Below, one piece after another: positions 40,536 through 48,669 of a stretch of DNA of 64,000 bases; the first letter of the stretch is position 1; each line of letters opens with the position of its first letter. The position numbers and the translations under genes are program-made. The DNA is from Streptomyces termitum (lineage in GTDB: Bacteria > Actinomycetota > Actinomycetes > Streptomycetales > Streptomycetaceae), in contig NZ_BMUL01000003.1 of NCBI RefSeq assembly GCF_014650175.1, forward strand, positions 1 to 64,000, read 5' to 3'. The notes under the pieces were generated by a model. The model did no database searches. It was not told where the DNA came from and saw only the letters and a program-made list of their open reading frames with translations.

Positions 40536-41270
40536 GTGCACGTCACGCTGATCGTCCTCGCCGCCCTCTGGGGCGCGGTCGCCGGGCTGCTGGTGCCGCG
40601 GGCCGCGTACCGGCTGTCCGTGCCGCCGGGGGAGCCCTGGCGCGCGCACTGTCCGGCGGGGCACGCGTTCGCCGGGCCGGGGCGCGGCTGGCTGGCCGGG
40701 CCCGGCCGGGCCGCGTGCGCGACGGCCCCGGCTCCGCTGCTCGCGCCGCTGGTGAGCGCCGCCGCCTGCGCCCTGTCGGCCGCCGCCGGCGGGCCGCGCC
40801 CGGAGCTGGCGGTGTGGCTGCTCGTGGTCCCCGTCGGCACCCTGCTGGCCTGGGTGGACGTCCGGGTGCGGCGGCTGCCGGACGGTCTGACGCTGCCGCT
40901 GGCCCTCGCCGTGCCGCTGCTGCTGGGCGCCGCCGCCCCGCTGCCGGGCGCGGCGGGCTCCTGGACCGGGGCGCTGCTGGGCTGGCTCGTCCTCGGCGGC
41001 GGCTATCTGCTGCTGCACCTGATCAGTCCCCGGGAGCTGGGCTTCGGCGACGTGAAGCTGGCCCTCCCGCTGGGCGCGGCCCTCGGCTGGTACGGCTGGG
41101 AGGTGCTCCTCGCCGGCGCCTTCCTCGGCTTCCTCCTCGGCGCCGTGTACGGCTTCGGCCGCGTCCTGCTGGGGCGCGCGAGCCGTTCCTCGGCGATCCC
41201 CTTCGGCCCCTTCATGCTGACCGGCGCGCTCCTGGGCCTGGTCCTGGGGGCGGCCGCCGGACCGGTTTGA
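40536..41270 (+). CDS. A24 family prepilin peptidase
   Basis: This 244-residue integral membrane aspartyl protease has about seven helices. The catalytic aspartates are in TLLAWVDVRVRRLPD and in ELGFGDVKLALPLGAALGWY (GFGD). An N-terminal 60-residue part contains a Cys/His patch (WRAHCPAGHAFAGPGRG) at the place where longer prepilin peptidases have a methylase domain, but no methylase is present. It should cleave the Flp pilin and TadE/TadG-like leaders encoded 4-9 kb upstream. GTG 40536 lacks a ribosome-binding site and follows a TAGGGT box by 6 nt. Confidence 0.92.
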   Translation: MHVTLIVLAALWGAVAGLLVPRAAYRLSVPPGEPWRAHCPAGHAFAGPGRGWLAGPGRAACATAPAPLLAPLVSAAACALSAAAGGPRPELAVWLLVVPVGTLLAWVDVRVRRLPDGLTLPLALAVPLLLGAAAPLPGAAGSWTGALLGWLVLGGGYLLLHLISPRELGFGDVKLALPLGAALGWYGWEVLLAGAFLGFLLGAVYGFGRVLLGRASRSSAIPFGPFMLTGALLGLVLGAAAGPV

Positions 41271-41476
41271 ACGCGGTGGGCGACGCCCCCGTCGCGGACC
41301 GCGACGAAAGGGGCCGTGCCCGGCCCGCCGTCAATGCGGGACGGTCCCCCGTCGGAGGGACGGAAGCCCGCCGCCACGCCGGGGCGCAAACCCGCCACCG
41401 GGGCCCGCAGCCCTTGTCCCGACTGGGCTCCGCGGATTTCTCCGGGCTTCTCGCGGCGCGGGTGGCACGCGGCACG

Positions 41477-41556
41477 AACAGGGAAGGGTTATGGTGGAAC
41501 CCCCCCCTCGGGCCGGTCCGTATCCCCCCCCCACGGACCGGCCCGTTTTCTTTTCT
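41477..41556 (+). ncRNA. Probable 6C RNA (actinobacterial C-rich double-hairpin sRNA)
   Basis: The segment begins AACAGGGAAGGGTTATGGTG and contains two long C-runs, 8 Cs at 41500-41507 and 9 Cs at 41524-41532. The second run is the loop of a 13-bp perfect stem (41509-41521 with 41533-41545), followed by TTTTCTTTTCT, a true T-tract terminator. Two hairpins with six or more Cs define the actinobacterial 6C RNA, whose mycobacterial form is B11. As I recall, B11 also lies beside a Tad-related cluster. It follows the prepilin peptidase by 206 bp; the 347-nt gap holds no protein gene. The 5' end is approximate. Confidence 0.78.
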
Positions 41557-41561
41557 CCGGG

Positions 41562-41596
41562 GGCCCGGGGAGCGGGACCGCTCCCACTCCCGGGCC
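41562..41596 (-). terminator. Stem-loop after the aldo/keto reductase gene
   Basis: GGCCCGGG (41562-41569) pairs with 41589-41596; the loop contains a smaller GAGCGG/CCGCTC stem. It lies 22 bp after the minus-strand stop. Confidence 0.55.
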
Positions 41597-41617
41597 GCCC
41601 GAGGCCCCCGCCGGGGC

Positions 41618-42655
41618 TCAGCCCCGGCCGGCCCAGATGTTGGTGCCCGCCGTGTCGACGGCGAAGGAGTCGATCTCCTCCAGCTCCTCCGCGGTGAGCG
41701 GCGCGGCGTCGAGGGCCGCCACGTTCTCCTCCAGCTGCGCCACGCTGGACGCCCCGATCAGCGCCGAGGTCATCCGCGGGTCCCGCAGCACCCAGGTGAG
41801 CGCGAGCTGGGCCAGCGACTGGCCGCGCCGCCCGGCGATGTCCGCGAGGCCGCGCAGCCGGCGCAGCACCTCGTCGGAGAGGAGGTTCGGGTCGAGGGAC
41901 TTGCCCTGGGTGGCCCGGGAGCCCTCCGGGATGCCCTTCAGGTACTTGTTGGTGAGCAGCCCCTGCGCCAGCGGCACGAAGGAGATGCAGCCCATGCCGG
42001 CCGCCTCCAGGGTGTCCAGCAGCCCGTCGTCCTCGATCCAGCGGTTGATCATCGAGTACGAGGGCTGGTGGATGAGGGCCGGGACGCCCATCTCCTTCAG
42101 GATCCGCGCCGCCTCGGCGGTCTGCTCCGCGTTGTACGAGGAGACGCCGACGTACAGCGCCTTGCCCTGCCGGACCGCGGAGGCGAGCGCCCCCATGGTC
42201 TCCTCCAGCGGGGTCTCCGGGTCGAAGCGGTGCGAGTAGAAGATGTCGACGTGGTCGAGGCCCATCCGGTTCAGGGAGGCGTCGAGCGAGGACAGCAGGT
42301 ACTTGCGGGAGCCCCACTCGCCGTAGGGGCCCGGGTGCATCTCGTAGCCGGCCTTGGTCGAGACGATCAGCTCGTCCCGGTGGGGCGCGAAGTCCTGCGC
42401 GAAGATCTTGCCGAAGTTCAGCTCGGCGGAGCCGGGCGGCGGGCCGTAGTTGTTCGCCAGGTCGAAGTGGGTGACGCCGAGGTCGAAGGCGCGGCGCAGG
42501 ATCGCCCGCTGCGAGTCGAGGGCGCGGTCGTCGCCGAAGTTGTGCCAGAGGCCGAGGGAGACGGCCGGGAGCTTCAGGCCGCTGCGGCCCGAGCGCCGGT
42601 ACTCCATGGAGTCGTATCGCTCCGCTGCGGCGCGGTAGTGCGGGGAATCAGTCAC
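41618..42655 (-). CDS. Aldo/keto reductase (YghZ/GAP-reductase-like)
   Basis: This 345-residue NADPH-dependent TIM-barrel oxidoreductase has the family tetrad in place: Asp in GVTHFDLANNYG, Tyr in the same motif, Lys in ELIVSTKAGYEM and His in HVDIFYSHRFD. SLGLWHNFGDD and WGSRKYLLSSLDASLNRMGL match the YghZ/L-glyceraldehyde-3-phosphate reductase group. It probably detoxifies aldehydes. I chose GTG 42655, giving VTDSPHYRAAAERYD before MEYRRSGRSG, which is the usual start in relatives; a second possible start is the internal Met. It is divergent from the prenyltransferase gene. Confidence 0.88.
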   Translation of the reverse strand: MTDSPHYRAAAERYDSMEYRRSGRSGLKLPAVSLGLWHNFGDDRALDSQRAILRRAFDLGVTHFDLANNYGPPPGSAELNFGKIFAQDFAPHRDELIVSTKAGYEMHPGPYGEWGSRKYLLSSLDASLNRMGLDHVDIFYSHRFDPETPLEETMGALASAVRQGKALYVGVSSYNAEQTAEAARILKEMGVPALIHQPSYSMINRWIEDDGLLDTLEAAGMGCISFVPLAQGLLTNKYLKGIPEGSRATQGKSLDPNLLSDEVLRRLRGLADIAGRRGQSLAQLALTWVLRDPRMTSALIGASSVAQLEENVAALDAAPLTAEELEEIDSFAVDTAGTNIWAGRG

Positions 42656-42670
42656 GTATCTCTGCTTATC

Positions 42671-42712
42671 ACGGACTTGTGACACACCCGGACGGAGTTG
42701 TGACACTCCCGG
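42671..42712. repeat. Tandem 21-bp direct repeat between divergent genes
   Basis: Two adjacent 21-bp units, 42671-42691 and 42692-42712, share 19 of 21 positions and both contain GTTGTGACAC or CTTGTGACAC followed by CCCGG. The period is two helical turns. They lie immediately upstream of the prenyltransferase promoter and about 20-60 bp from the aldo/keto reductase start, a good place for a regulator. Confidence 0.7.
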
Positions 42713-42714
42713 GC

Positions 42715-42743
42715 TGGGACCCTTTCCCCGTGCGCAGTAATGT
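42715..42743 (+). promoter_or_regulatory. Probable promoter of the cis-prenyltransferase gene
   Basis: TGGGAC (42715-42720), 17 nt, then TAATGT (42738-42743). The expected start of transcription is about 35 nt before GTG 42784, leaving room for its GGAGGGG ribosome-binding site. The 21-bp repeats lie just upstream. Confidence 0.5.
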
Positions 42744-42783
42744 GGCCGCCTGCGGACCGCCGCCCATGGAGGGGTAAAGAACA

Positions 42784-43545
42784 GTGAACCTGCGCGACCT
42801 GGTGTACGGGCTCTACGCGCGCCGGGTGGAAGGCCGCCTCGACCACGCCCAGGTGCCCAAGCACATCGGGGTCATCCTCGACGGCAACCGCCGCTGGGCC
42901 AAGGCGTCCGGCGGGACCCCCGAGCAGGGACACAAGGCGGGCGCGGACAAGATCCAGGAGCTGCTCGGCTGGTGCGCCGAGACCGACGTCGAGGTCGTCA
43001 CGCTCTGGATGCTCTCCACGGACAACCTGAGCCGCCCCGAGGCGCAGCTGGTCCCGCTGCTCTCGATCATCGAGGGCGCGGTGGAGGCGCTCGCCGCCGA
43101 CGGCCGCTGGCGGGTGCACCACGTGGGCACCATGGACCTGCTGCCGGGCCGGACCCAGCGGGTCCTGAAGGAGGCGGAGGAGTCCACCCGGACCAACGCC
43201 GGGATACTCGTCAACGTCGCCGTGGGCTACGGCGGCCGGCAGGAGATCGCGGACGCGGTCCGCTCGCTGCTCCTGGACCACGCCGAGCGCGGCACCAGCT
43301 TCGAGGAGCTGGCCGAGACGGTCTCCATCGACCTCATCCAGGAGCACCTGTACACGCGCGGGCAGCCCGACCCTGACCTGGTGATCCGCACCAGCGGCGA
43401 GCAGCGGCTGTCCGGCTTCATGCTCTGGCAGAGCGCGCACTCCGAGTACTACTTCTGCGAGGTCCACTGGCCGGCCTTCCGCAAGGTCGACTTCCTGCGG
43501 GCGCTGCGCGACTACGCCGCCCGCCACCGCCGCTACGGCTCCTGA
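42784..43545 (+). CDS. uppS: Isoprenyl diphosphate synthase, cis-type (undecaprenyl diphosphate synthase family)
   Basis: This 253-residue cis-prenyltransferase condenses isopentenyl diphosphate onto an allylic diphosphate to make a polyprenyl carrier lipid. The catalytic Asp33 is in HIGVILDGNRRWAK; further family motifs are TLWMLSTDNLSR, NVAVGYGGRQEI and PDLVIRTSGEQRLSGFMLWQ, with SEYYFCEVHWPAFRKVDFLR at the end. Streptomyces usually has more than one such gene, so this copy may make a chain other than C55. Start GTG 42784 follows GGAGGGG. Confidence 0.9.
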   Translation: MNLRDLVYGLYARRVEGRLDHAQVPKHIGVILDGNRRWAKASGGTPEQGHKAGADKIQELLGWCAETDVEVVTLWMLSTDNLSRPEAQLVPLLSIIEGAVEALAADGRWRVHHVGTMDLLPGRTQRVLKEAEESTRTNAGILVNVAVGYGGRQEIADAVRSLLLDHAERGTSFEELAETVSIDLIQEHLYTRGQPDPDLVIRTSGEQRLSGFMLWQSAHSEYYFCEVHWPAFRKVDFLRALRDYAARHRRYGS

Positions 43546-43567
43546 TCTCCCGGAGACCCGCCTTCCC

Positions 43568-43596
43568 GGCCCCGTCGCGCCGCCGCGCACGGGGCC
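43568..43596 (+). terminator. Stem-loop downstream of the prenyltransferase gene
   Basis: GGCCCCGT (43568-43575) pairs with 43589-43596. The remaining part of the 397-nt gap to the PhoH gene contains a GGCGGC/GCCGCC palindrome near 43611-43626 and no gene that I can support. Confidence 0.45.
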
Positions 43597-43942
43597 CCGC
43601 GGCGACCCCGGCGGCGGCCGCCGCCGGGCGGGCGCGCGGACCGGCGCACGCCGTCGCGGGGGCACCCGGGTCGGTCACCGGACGTTCACCGACACGCCCC
43701 CGTGCGACCTGGCATGACGGGGTGTCTTCGCGGGAATAAGCCTGGTGAAGTGAGCGGCACGGAGACCGCCACCCGGGAGGCCCCTTGCACCAGGACGACC
43801 GTGCGGGACACGTACGGGAGAAGCGGAGGGCCGGAGTTCGGCCCGCGCTCGGCGGTCCGTTCCCGGTCCCATTCCGCAGCGACACCGGTTCTTCCGTCGC
43901 ACCCCGGCCTCATACGGGTCTTCAGAGGGGGTCTGTCCTTCC

Positions 43943-45268
43943 GTGGTGACCAGCCCGAAGCGCCGCCTTTCCGACCGGCGCACCTATGTACTCGACACCA
44001 GCGTCCTGCTCGCCGACCCCAAGGCGATGTCCCGCTTCGACGAGCACGAGGTCGTGCTCCCGATCGTCGTGGTGACCGAGCTGGAGGCGAAGCGGCACCA
44101 CCCCGAACTCGGCTACTTCGCCCGCCAGGCGCTGCGCCTGCTGGACGACTTCCGGGTCCGGTACGGGCGCCTGGACGCCCCCCTCCCCATCGGGGACCTC
44201 GGCGGCACCCTGCGGGTCGAGCTCAACCACTCCGACCCCTCCGTCCTGCCCGCCGGTTACCGGCTGGGCGACAACGATTCCCGGATCCTCGCGGTCGCGC
44301 GCAACCTCCAGGCGGAGGGGTACGACGTCACGGTCGTCTCCAAGGACCTGCCGCTGCGCATCAAGGCGTCCTCGGTGGGCCTGCTGGCCGAGGAGTACCG
44401 GGCCGAGCTCGCCGTCACGGACGCCAACGGCTGGACCGGCATGTCCGAGCTGAGCCTCTCCGGCGAGCAGATCGACCTCCTCTACGAGCACGAGCGGCTG
44501 TACGTGCCGGAGGCGTCCGAGCTGCCCGTGCACACCGGCCTGGTGCTCCAGTCGGAGCGCGGCAAGGCGCTCGGCCGGATCGGCGCGGACGGGAACGTGC
44601 GGCTGGTCCGCGGCGACCGGGAGGCGTTCGGCCTCCGGGGCCGCAGCGCCGAGCAGCGGATCGCGCTCGACCTGCTCCTCGACCCCGAGGTCGGGATCAT
44701 CTCGATGGGCGGCCGGGCCGGCACCGGCAAGTCGGCGCTCGCGCTCTGCGCGGGCCTGGAGGCCGTCCTGGAGCGCCGCCAGCACCAGAAGGTGATGGTC
44801 TTCCGTCCGCTGTACGCGGTCGGCGGCCAGGACCTGGGCTATCTGCCGGGCAGCGAGTCCGAGAAGATGAGCCCGTGGGCGCAGGCGGTCTTCGACACGC
44901 TCTCGGCGGTGGCCGGGCGCGAGGTGATCGAGGAGGTGCTGTCCCGGGGGATGCTGGAGGTCCTGCCGCTCACCCACATCCGGGGCCGCTCGCTGCACGA
45001 CGCCTTCGTGATCGTGGACGAGGCCCAGTCCCTGGAGCGCAACGTCCTGCTGACCGTTCTGTCCCGTATCGGGGCGAATTCCCGGGTGGTGCTCACGCAC
45101 GACGTGGCCCAGCGGGACAACCTGCGGGTGGGGCGGTACGACGGAGTCGTCGCCGTGGTCGAGAAGCTGAAGGGGCATCCGCTCTTCGCCCACGTCACCC
45201 TCACCCGTTCGGAGCGCTCGCCGATCGCCGCACTGGTGACCGAAATGCTGGAGGACGTCCGGCTCTGA
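43943..45268 (+). CDS. PIN-PhoH protein (PhoH2-type RNase/ATPase)
   Basis: This 441-residue protein fuses an N-terminal PIN ribonuclease domain ([39 protein letters not shown] with acidic active-site residues; about 1-150) to a C-terminal PhoH ATPase (Walker [20 protein letters not shown], Walker [16 protein letters not shown]). PhoH2 proteins are described as ATP-dependent, sequence-specific RNA-unwinding ribonucleases. GTG 43943 is the first start in frame; a purine tract lies 15 bp upstream. No antitoxin gene is visible upstream, so it is not an obvious toxin-antitoxin pair. Confidence 0.92.
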   Translation: MVTSPKRRLSDRRTYVLDTSVLLADPKAMSRFDEHEVVLPIVVVTELEAKRHHPELGYFARQALRLLDDFRVRYGRLDAPLPIGDLGGTLRVELNHSDPSVLPAGYRLGDNDSRILAVARNLQAEGYDVTVVSKDLPLRIKASSVGLLAEEYRAELAVTDANGWTGMSELSLSGEQIDLLYEHERLYVPEASELPVHTGLVLQSERGKALGRIGADGNVRLVRGDREAFGLRGRSAEQRIALDLLLDPEVGIISMGGRAGTGKSALALCAGLEAVLERRQHQKVMVFRPLYAVGGQDLGYLPGSESEKMSPWAQAVFDTLSAVAGREVIEEVLSRGMLEVLPLTHIRGRSLHDAFVIVDEAQSLERNVLLTVLSRIGANSRVVLTHDVAQRDNLRVGRYDGVVAVVEKLKGHPLFAHVTLTRSERSPIAALVTEMLEDVRL

Positions 45269-45280
45269 GAGGTTTTCAGC

Positions 45281-45308
45281 GGGTGTGATGCCTCGTTCGC
45301 ACCCTTTT
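45281..45308 (+). terminator. Terminator of the PIN-PhoH gene
   Basis: An 8-bp RNA stem with one G-U pair (45281-45288 with 45297-45304) is followed directly by TTTT, 12 bp after the stop. Confidence 0.65.
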
Positions 45309-45325
45309 GCCCCCCCCGGGGGAGT

Positions 45326-45428
45326 GAGCGCCGCCTGGTGAAGCGCAGGAGCTTAGCCGGGCGGCGCTCCGCTGTCCGCAACTTCCGGCGAAACGCCGGG
45401 GACTGCCGAAGTGTGAGCTTTCACACGC
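45326..45428 (+). promoter_or_regulatory. Structured leader upstream of the transglycosylase-like gene
   Basis: Three stems follow each other in the 413-nt gap: a 13-bp stem with one G-U pair (45326-45338 with 45357-45369), CCGGCG/CGCCGG around an AAA loop near 45395-45410, and GTGTGA/TCACAC around 45413-45428. Secreted wall hydrolases of Streptomyces often have c-di-AMP (ydaO) riboswitches, but I do not find that motif's conserved blocks here, so no family is assigned. The remaining 250 nt before the gene are C-rich and show nothing clear. Confidence 0.4.
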
Positions 45429-45681
45429 GGCATGGAATTGCCTTGCGGTGGCGGTGTCCGGCAAAGTCTTGCTTCCGTCAGGCCCCGCATACGGCACCCG
45501 TGCACCCTCGTTCACCCGAGGCCCGCACAACAGCACCGCACAACTCCACAACCGTCCGCCATATGCCGCCCACAGCACCACGGGCCCGCGTCTTCTGTGA
45601 CCCGGTACGACGAAGACCAGCGCCAGGGGCACGATTTCGCCCGCGTGGTCACCGCTGCGGGCGATGCTGGAAGGAAACCGT

Positions 45682-46404
45682 GTGAGCCGGATCTCGGTCC
45701 GGGGATTCGCGGTGGCGTCAGCCACTGCGGTCACCACCGTCGGCGCCGTCGTCGGAGTTGCCACGGGCAACGCCGCCCAGGCCACCTCTGACGACAACTT
45801 CGAGGCCACCGCGGCCGACAACACGCTGCTCGCGGACATCCCCGCGGGCACGCAGGCCCAGGTACAGGTCGCCTCCCTCGCGGAGCAGGCCGACGTCCAG
45901 GCCGCCGCCGCGGACGCCACCGCCCGCAAGAGCGCCGAGGAGACGGCCCGTTACAAGGCCGCCCAGGACGCCCAGGCGAAGAAGAAGGCCGCCGACGAGC
46001 AGGCCGCCAAGGAGAAGAAGGAGCGCGAGGAGCGGGAGGCCCGTGAGAAGGCCGAGCGCGCCAGCCGCGACTCCGTCCGCGACGCCTCCAGCTTCGCCGC
46101 CCAGGGGTCGTACTCCATCGCCGAGGTCAAGGCGATCGCCCGGCAGATGATCCCGGCCTCGCAGTTCCAGTGCTTCAGCAACATCGTGGACCACGAGTCC
46201 GGCTGGAACTACCGCGCGACCAACCCGTCCTCCGGCGCCTACGGCCTTGTCCAGGCGCTGCCCGGCTCGAAGATGTCCTCGGCCGGCGCGGACTGGCAGA
46301 GCAACCCCGCGACGCAGATCAAGTGGGGCCTCAGCTACATGAACAACCGTTACAAGAGCCCCTGCGGCGCCTGGACGTTCTGGCAGGGCAACCGCTGGTA
46401 CTAG
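45682..46404 (+). CDS. Secreted transglycosylase SLT-like domain protein with coiled coil
   Basis: This 240-residue exported protein has a signal peptide (GFAVASATAVTTVGAVVGVA, cleavage near NAAQA). A Lys/Glu/Ala coiled coil follows (about 75-135, with AKKKAADEQAAKEKKEREER). The C-terminal lytic domain has Glu in CFSNIVDHESGWNYRATNPS, then GAYGLVQALPGSKM and QIKWGLSYMNNRY, typical of SLT/Rpf-like peptidoglycan lytic proteins. It probably cleaves glycan strands during growth or germination. I chose GTG 45682 for its AAGGA ribosome-binding site. A long structured leader precedes it. Confidence 0.85.
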   Translation: MSRISVRGFAVASATAVTTVGAVVGVATGNAAQATSDDNFEATAADNTLLADIPAGTQAQVQVASLAEQADVQAAAADATARKSAEETARYKAAQDAQAKKKAADEQAAKEKKEREEREAREKAERASRDSVRDASSFAAQGSYSIAEVKAIARQMIPASQFQCFSNIVDHESGWNYRATNPSSGAYGLVQALPGSKMSSAGADWQSNPATQIKWGLSYMNNRYKSPCGAWTFWQGNRWY

Positions 46405-46425
46405 GCCGCCCTCCGCTCAACCCCG

Positions 46426-46460
46426 GGAAGCCCCCCGCCGTCCTACGGTGAGGGGCTTCC
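46426..46460 (+). terminator. Terminator of the transglycosylase-like gene
   Basis: GGAAGCCCC (46426-46434) pairs with 46452-46460, 22 bp after the stop; the loop holds a small CCGT/ACGG stem. Confidence 0.6.
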
Positions 46461-46547
46461 TGCGTGTAGGTTGCGAAGGCCCACGGCGCCCGGGACCGGG
46501 GCGCCCGGGGGACGATCGGGGACCGAGCGGGGGGAAGAGGAAACGAG

Positions 46548-47921
46548 ATGTCGAGACTGCCAGGGTGGCTGAACCGGATGGGCGAGGGCCTCAGCCGGGC
46601 CGGCGCGCGGCTGGACGCCCGCCGCGCCGCCGCCGAACGCGCCGCCGCCCCCGGCCAGGAGTCGTACGAACCGGTCGGCGCCCCCGCACCGGAGGCCGCC
46701 GCGGTGCCGGAGGCGGACGCGGCCCCCACCGTGCCCGCCCCGCCGTCCTACGCCCCCGACGTCCCCGCTCGCCCCGACCCGGTCTCCGCCATTCCCTGGG
46801 GCATGCGGGTCGCCGCCGAGGCGGGCTGGCGGCTGCTCGTCCTCGCCGGCACCGTCTGGGTGCTGATGCGGGTGATCAGCTCCGTCCAGCTCGTCGTCCT
46901 CGCCTTCGTCGCCGCCCTCCTCGTCACCGCCCTGCTCCAGCCGACGGTCGCGTGGCTGCGGTCCAAGGGCGTGCCGCGCGGCCTCGCCACCGCCCTCACC
47001 GCCATCTCCGGCTTCGTCGTGATGGGGCTCGTCGGCTGGTTCGTGGTCTGGCAGGTGATGGACAACATCGACAACCTGACCGACCGGGTCCGGGACGGCA
47101 TCGAGGAGCTGAAGCGCTGGCTCCTCGACAGCCCCTTCCACGTGACCGAGCGGCAGATCAACGACATCGCCAAGAACCTCAGCGACACCATCGGCTCCAA
47201 CGCCGAGCAGATCACCTCCGTCGGCCTCCAGGGCGTCACCGTCATCGTCGAGACCATGACCGGCATCCTGCTCGCCATGTTCTCCACCCTCTTCCTGCTC
47301 TACGACGGGAAGAAGGTCTGGGAGTGGACGCTCAAGCTGGTCCCGGCACAGGCCCGGCCCGGCGTCGCCGGCGCGGGCCCGCGCGCCTGGCGGACCCTCA
47401 CCGCCTACGTCCGCGGCACCGTCCTCGTCGCCCTCATCGACGCCGTCTTCATCGGCCTCGGCCTCTACATCCTCGACGTGCCGATGGCGGTGCCGCTCGC
47501 CGTCTTCATCTTCCTCTTCGCCTTCATCCCGCTGGTCGGCGCCGTCATGTCCGGCGCCCTCGCGGTCCTCGTCGCCCTCGTCACCAACGGCGTCTTCACC
47601 GCGCTCATGGTGCTCGTCGTCGTCCTCGCCGTGCAGCAGATCGAGGGTCACGTCCTCCAGCCGTTCATCCTCGGCCGGGCCGTCCGCGTCCACCCGCTGG
47701 CCGTCGTCCTCGCCGTCGCCGCCGGCGGGCTGACCGCCGGCATCGGCGGCGCCGTCGTCGCCGTCCCGCTGGTCGCCGTCTCCAACACGGTCGTCGGCTA
47801 CCTGCGGGCGTACAGCCACGAACCCGGGCTCCTCAGCACGCCCGAACCGCGCGGCGCGACCGCCTTCCGGGTCGCCCCCACCCCGGCGCCCGGCTCGCCG
47901 GAAGGGAAGGTCCAGAAGTGA
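46548..47921 (+). CDS. AI-2E family transporter (TqsA/PerM-like permease)
   Basis: This 457-residue protein has an 85-residue Ala/Pro-rich cytoplasmic N-terminus, then about eight membrane helices in the AI-2E arrangement with a large loop (VTERQINDIAKNLSD, SNAEQITSVGLQGVTVIVE) and the family signatures IPLVGAVMSGALAVLVALV and QQIEGHVLQPFILGRAVRVH. Family members include autoinducer-2 exporters and sodium/proton antiporters, so the substrate is open. ATG 46548 follows GAGGAAA. The stop overlaps the start of the next gene (GTGA), implying coupled translation. Confidence 0.88.
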   Translation: MSRLPGWLNRMGEGLSRAGARLDARRAAAERAAAPGQESYEPVGAPAPEAAAVPEADAAPTVPAPPSYAPDVPARPDPVSAIPWGMRVAAEAGWRLLVLAGTVWVLMRVISSVQLVVLAFVAALLVTALLQPTVAWLRSKGVPRGLATALTAISGFVVMGLVGWFVVWQVMDNIDNLTDRVRDGIEELKRWLLDSPFHVTERQINDIAKNLSDTIGSNAEQITSVGLQGVTVIVETMTGILLAMFSTLFLLYDGKKVWEWTLKLVPAQARPGVAGAGPRAWRTLTAYVRGTVLVALIDAVFIGLGLYILDVPMAVPLAVFIFLFAFIPLVGAVMSGALAVLVALVTNGVFTALMVLVVVLAVQQIEGHVLQPFILGRAVRVHPLAVVLAVAAGGLTAGIGGAVVAVPLVAVSNTVVGYLRAYSHEPGLLSTPEPRGATAFRVAPTPAPGSPEGKVQK

Positions 47922-48610
47922 TATCCGAGCCCGAACTCGTCGGCGGCGCGGACTTCGACGGCCGCGAGGTCCTCACCGAGGCCGACCCGCCGCCGTCCGC
48001 ACCGCGGGACCGGAGCCGCCGCCCCTGGGCGTGGGCCCTGGCCGGCGCGCTCGTCGCCTCGGCGCTGTGGGGCGGCGGACTGTACGGGTACGGGCGCTGG
48101 AGCGACGGCCGCGAGGAGGAGGCGGCGGACCTGGGCGGGTACGGGGTGGTGGAGAACCTGTGCGAGCGGGCCGGGCTGAAGGCCCTGGGGACCGTGCTCG
48201 GCAAGCGGAGCGGAGCCGGCAGCAGCCCGTCCCTCGACGAGCCCGCGCTCGCCCAGTCGTCCTGCTCGGTCACCTTCGGCGAGGGCGCCCGGGAGCAGGG
48301 CGTCGAGGTCGTCTACACCCTGCACAAGGTCACCGACCCCGGCCCCGAGTTCGGCGCGCTGGCGAAGCACTACGGCCCGGCGAAGTCGGTCGGCGGCGTC
48401 GGCGAGGAGGCGTACTTCGCGGACCACGGCGAGGACGGCGGGAGGATGTGGGTGCTCGACGGGCAGGCCGTCCTGGAGCTCTCCACCTACCACTCCTACT
48501 ACGAGGACGAGAACGGCAAGGCTGTCGAGCAGGGCGTGCCCGACCTCTCCGGCATCGACGTCCCGATGACCCAGGACGCCCTGGCGCTCCTCGCCGAACT
48601 CCGGAAGTGA
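47918..48610 (+). CDS. Unknown single-pass membrane protein
   Basis: This 230-residue protein has a 40-residue acidic then Arg-rich cytoplasmic part, one membrane helix (WALAGALVASALWGGGLYGY, about 46-65) and an extracellular domain with two Cys (VENLCERAGL and QSSCSVTFGEG) and the phrase FGALAKHYGPAKSVGGVGEE. I recognise no family; the layout recalls small actinobacterial DUF3558-like surface domains, but that is only an impression. GTG 47918 overlaps the stop of the AI-2E gene, so the two are co-translated. Confidence 0.65.
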   Translation: MISEPELVGGADFDGREVLTEADPPPSAPRDRSRRPWAWALAGALVASALWGGGLYGYGRWSDGREEEAADLGGYGVVENLCERAGLKALGTVLGKRSGAGSSPSLDEPALAQSSCSVTFGEGAREQGVEVVYTLHKVTDPGPEFGALAKHYGPAKSVGGVGEEAYFADHGEDGGRMWVLDGQAVLELSTYHSYYEDENGKAVEQGVPDLSGIDVPMTQDALALLAELRK

Positions 48611-48615
48611 GCACG

Positions 48616-48655
48616 CGCGAGGGCCCCGGAGTCGGATGACTCCGGGGCCCTCGCG
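48616..48655. terminator. Bidirectional 18-bp terminator
   Basis: A perfect 18-bp stem (48616-48633 with 48638-48655) and a 4-nt loop separate the convergent unknown membrane protein and ahpD genes. Confidence 0.85.
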
Positions 48656-48669
48656 GGACGCTCCGTCGC

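Noticed and set aside
43702..43942. Plus-strand open frame in the gap before the PhoH gene
   Set aside because: It continues out of phase through the PhoH gene and its translation has no recognisable feature.
45326..45681. c-di-AMP (ydaO) riboswitch upstream of the lytic gene
   Set aside because: The gene type fits, but the conserved sequence blocks are not recognisable; kept only as an unassigned structured leader.
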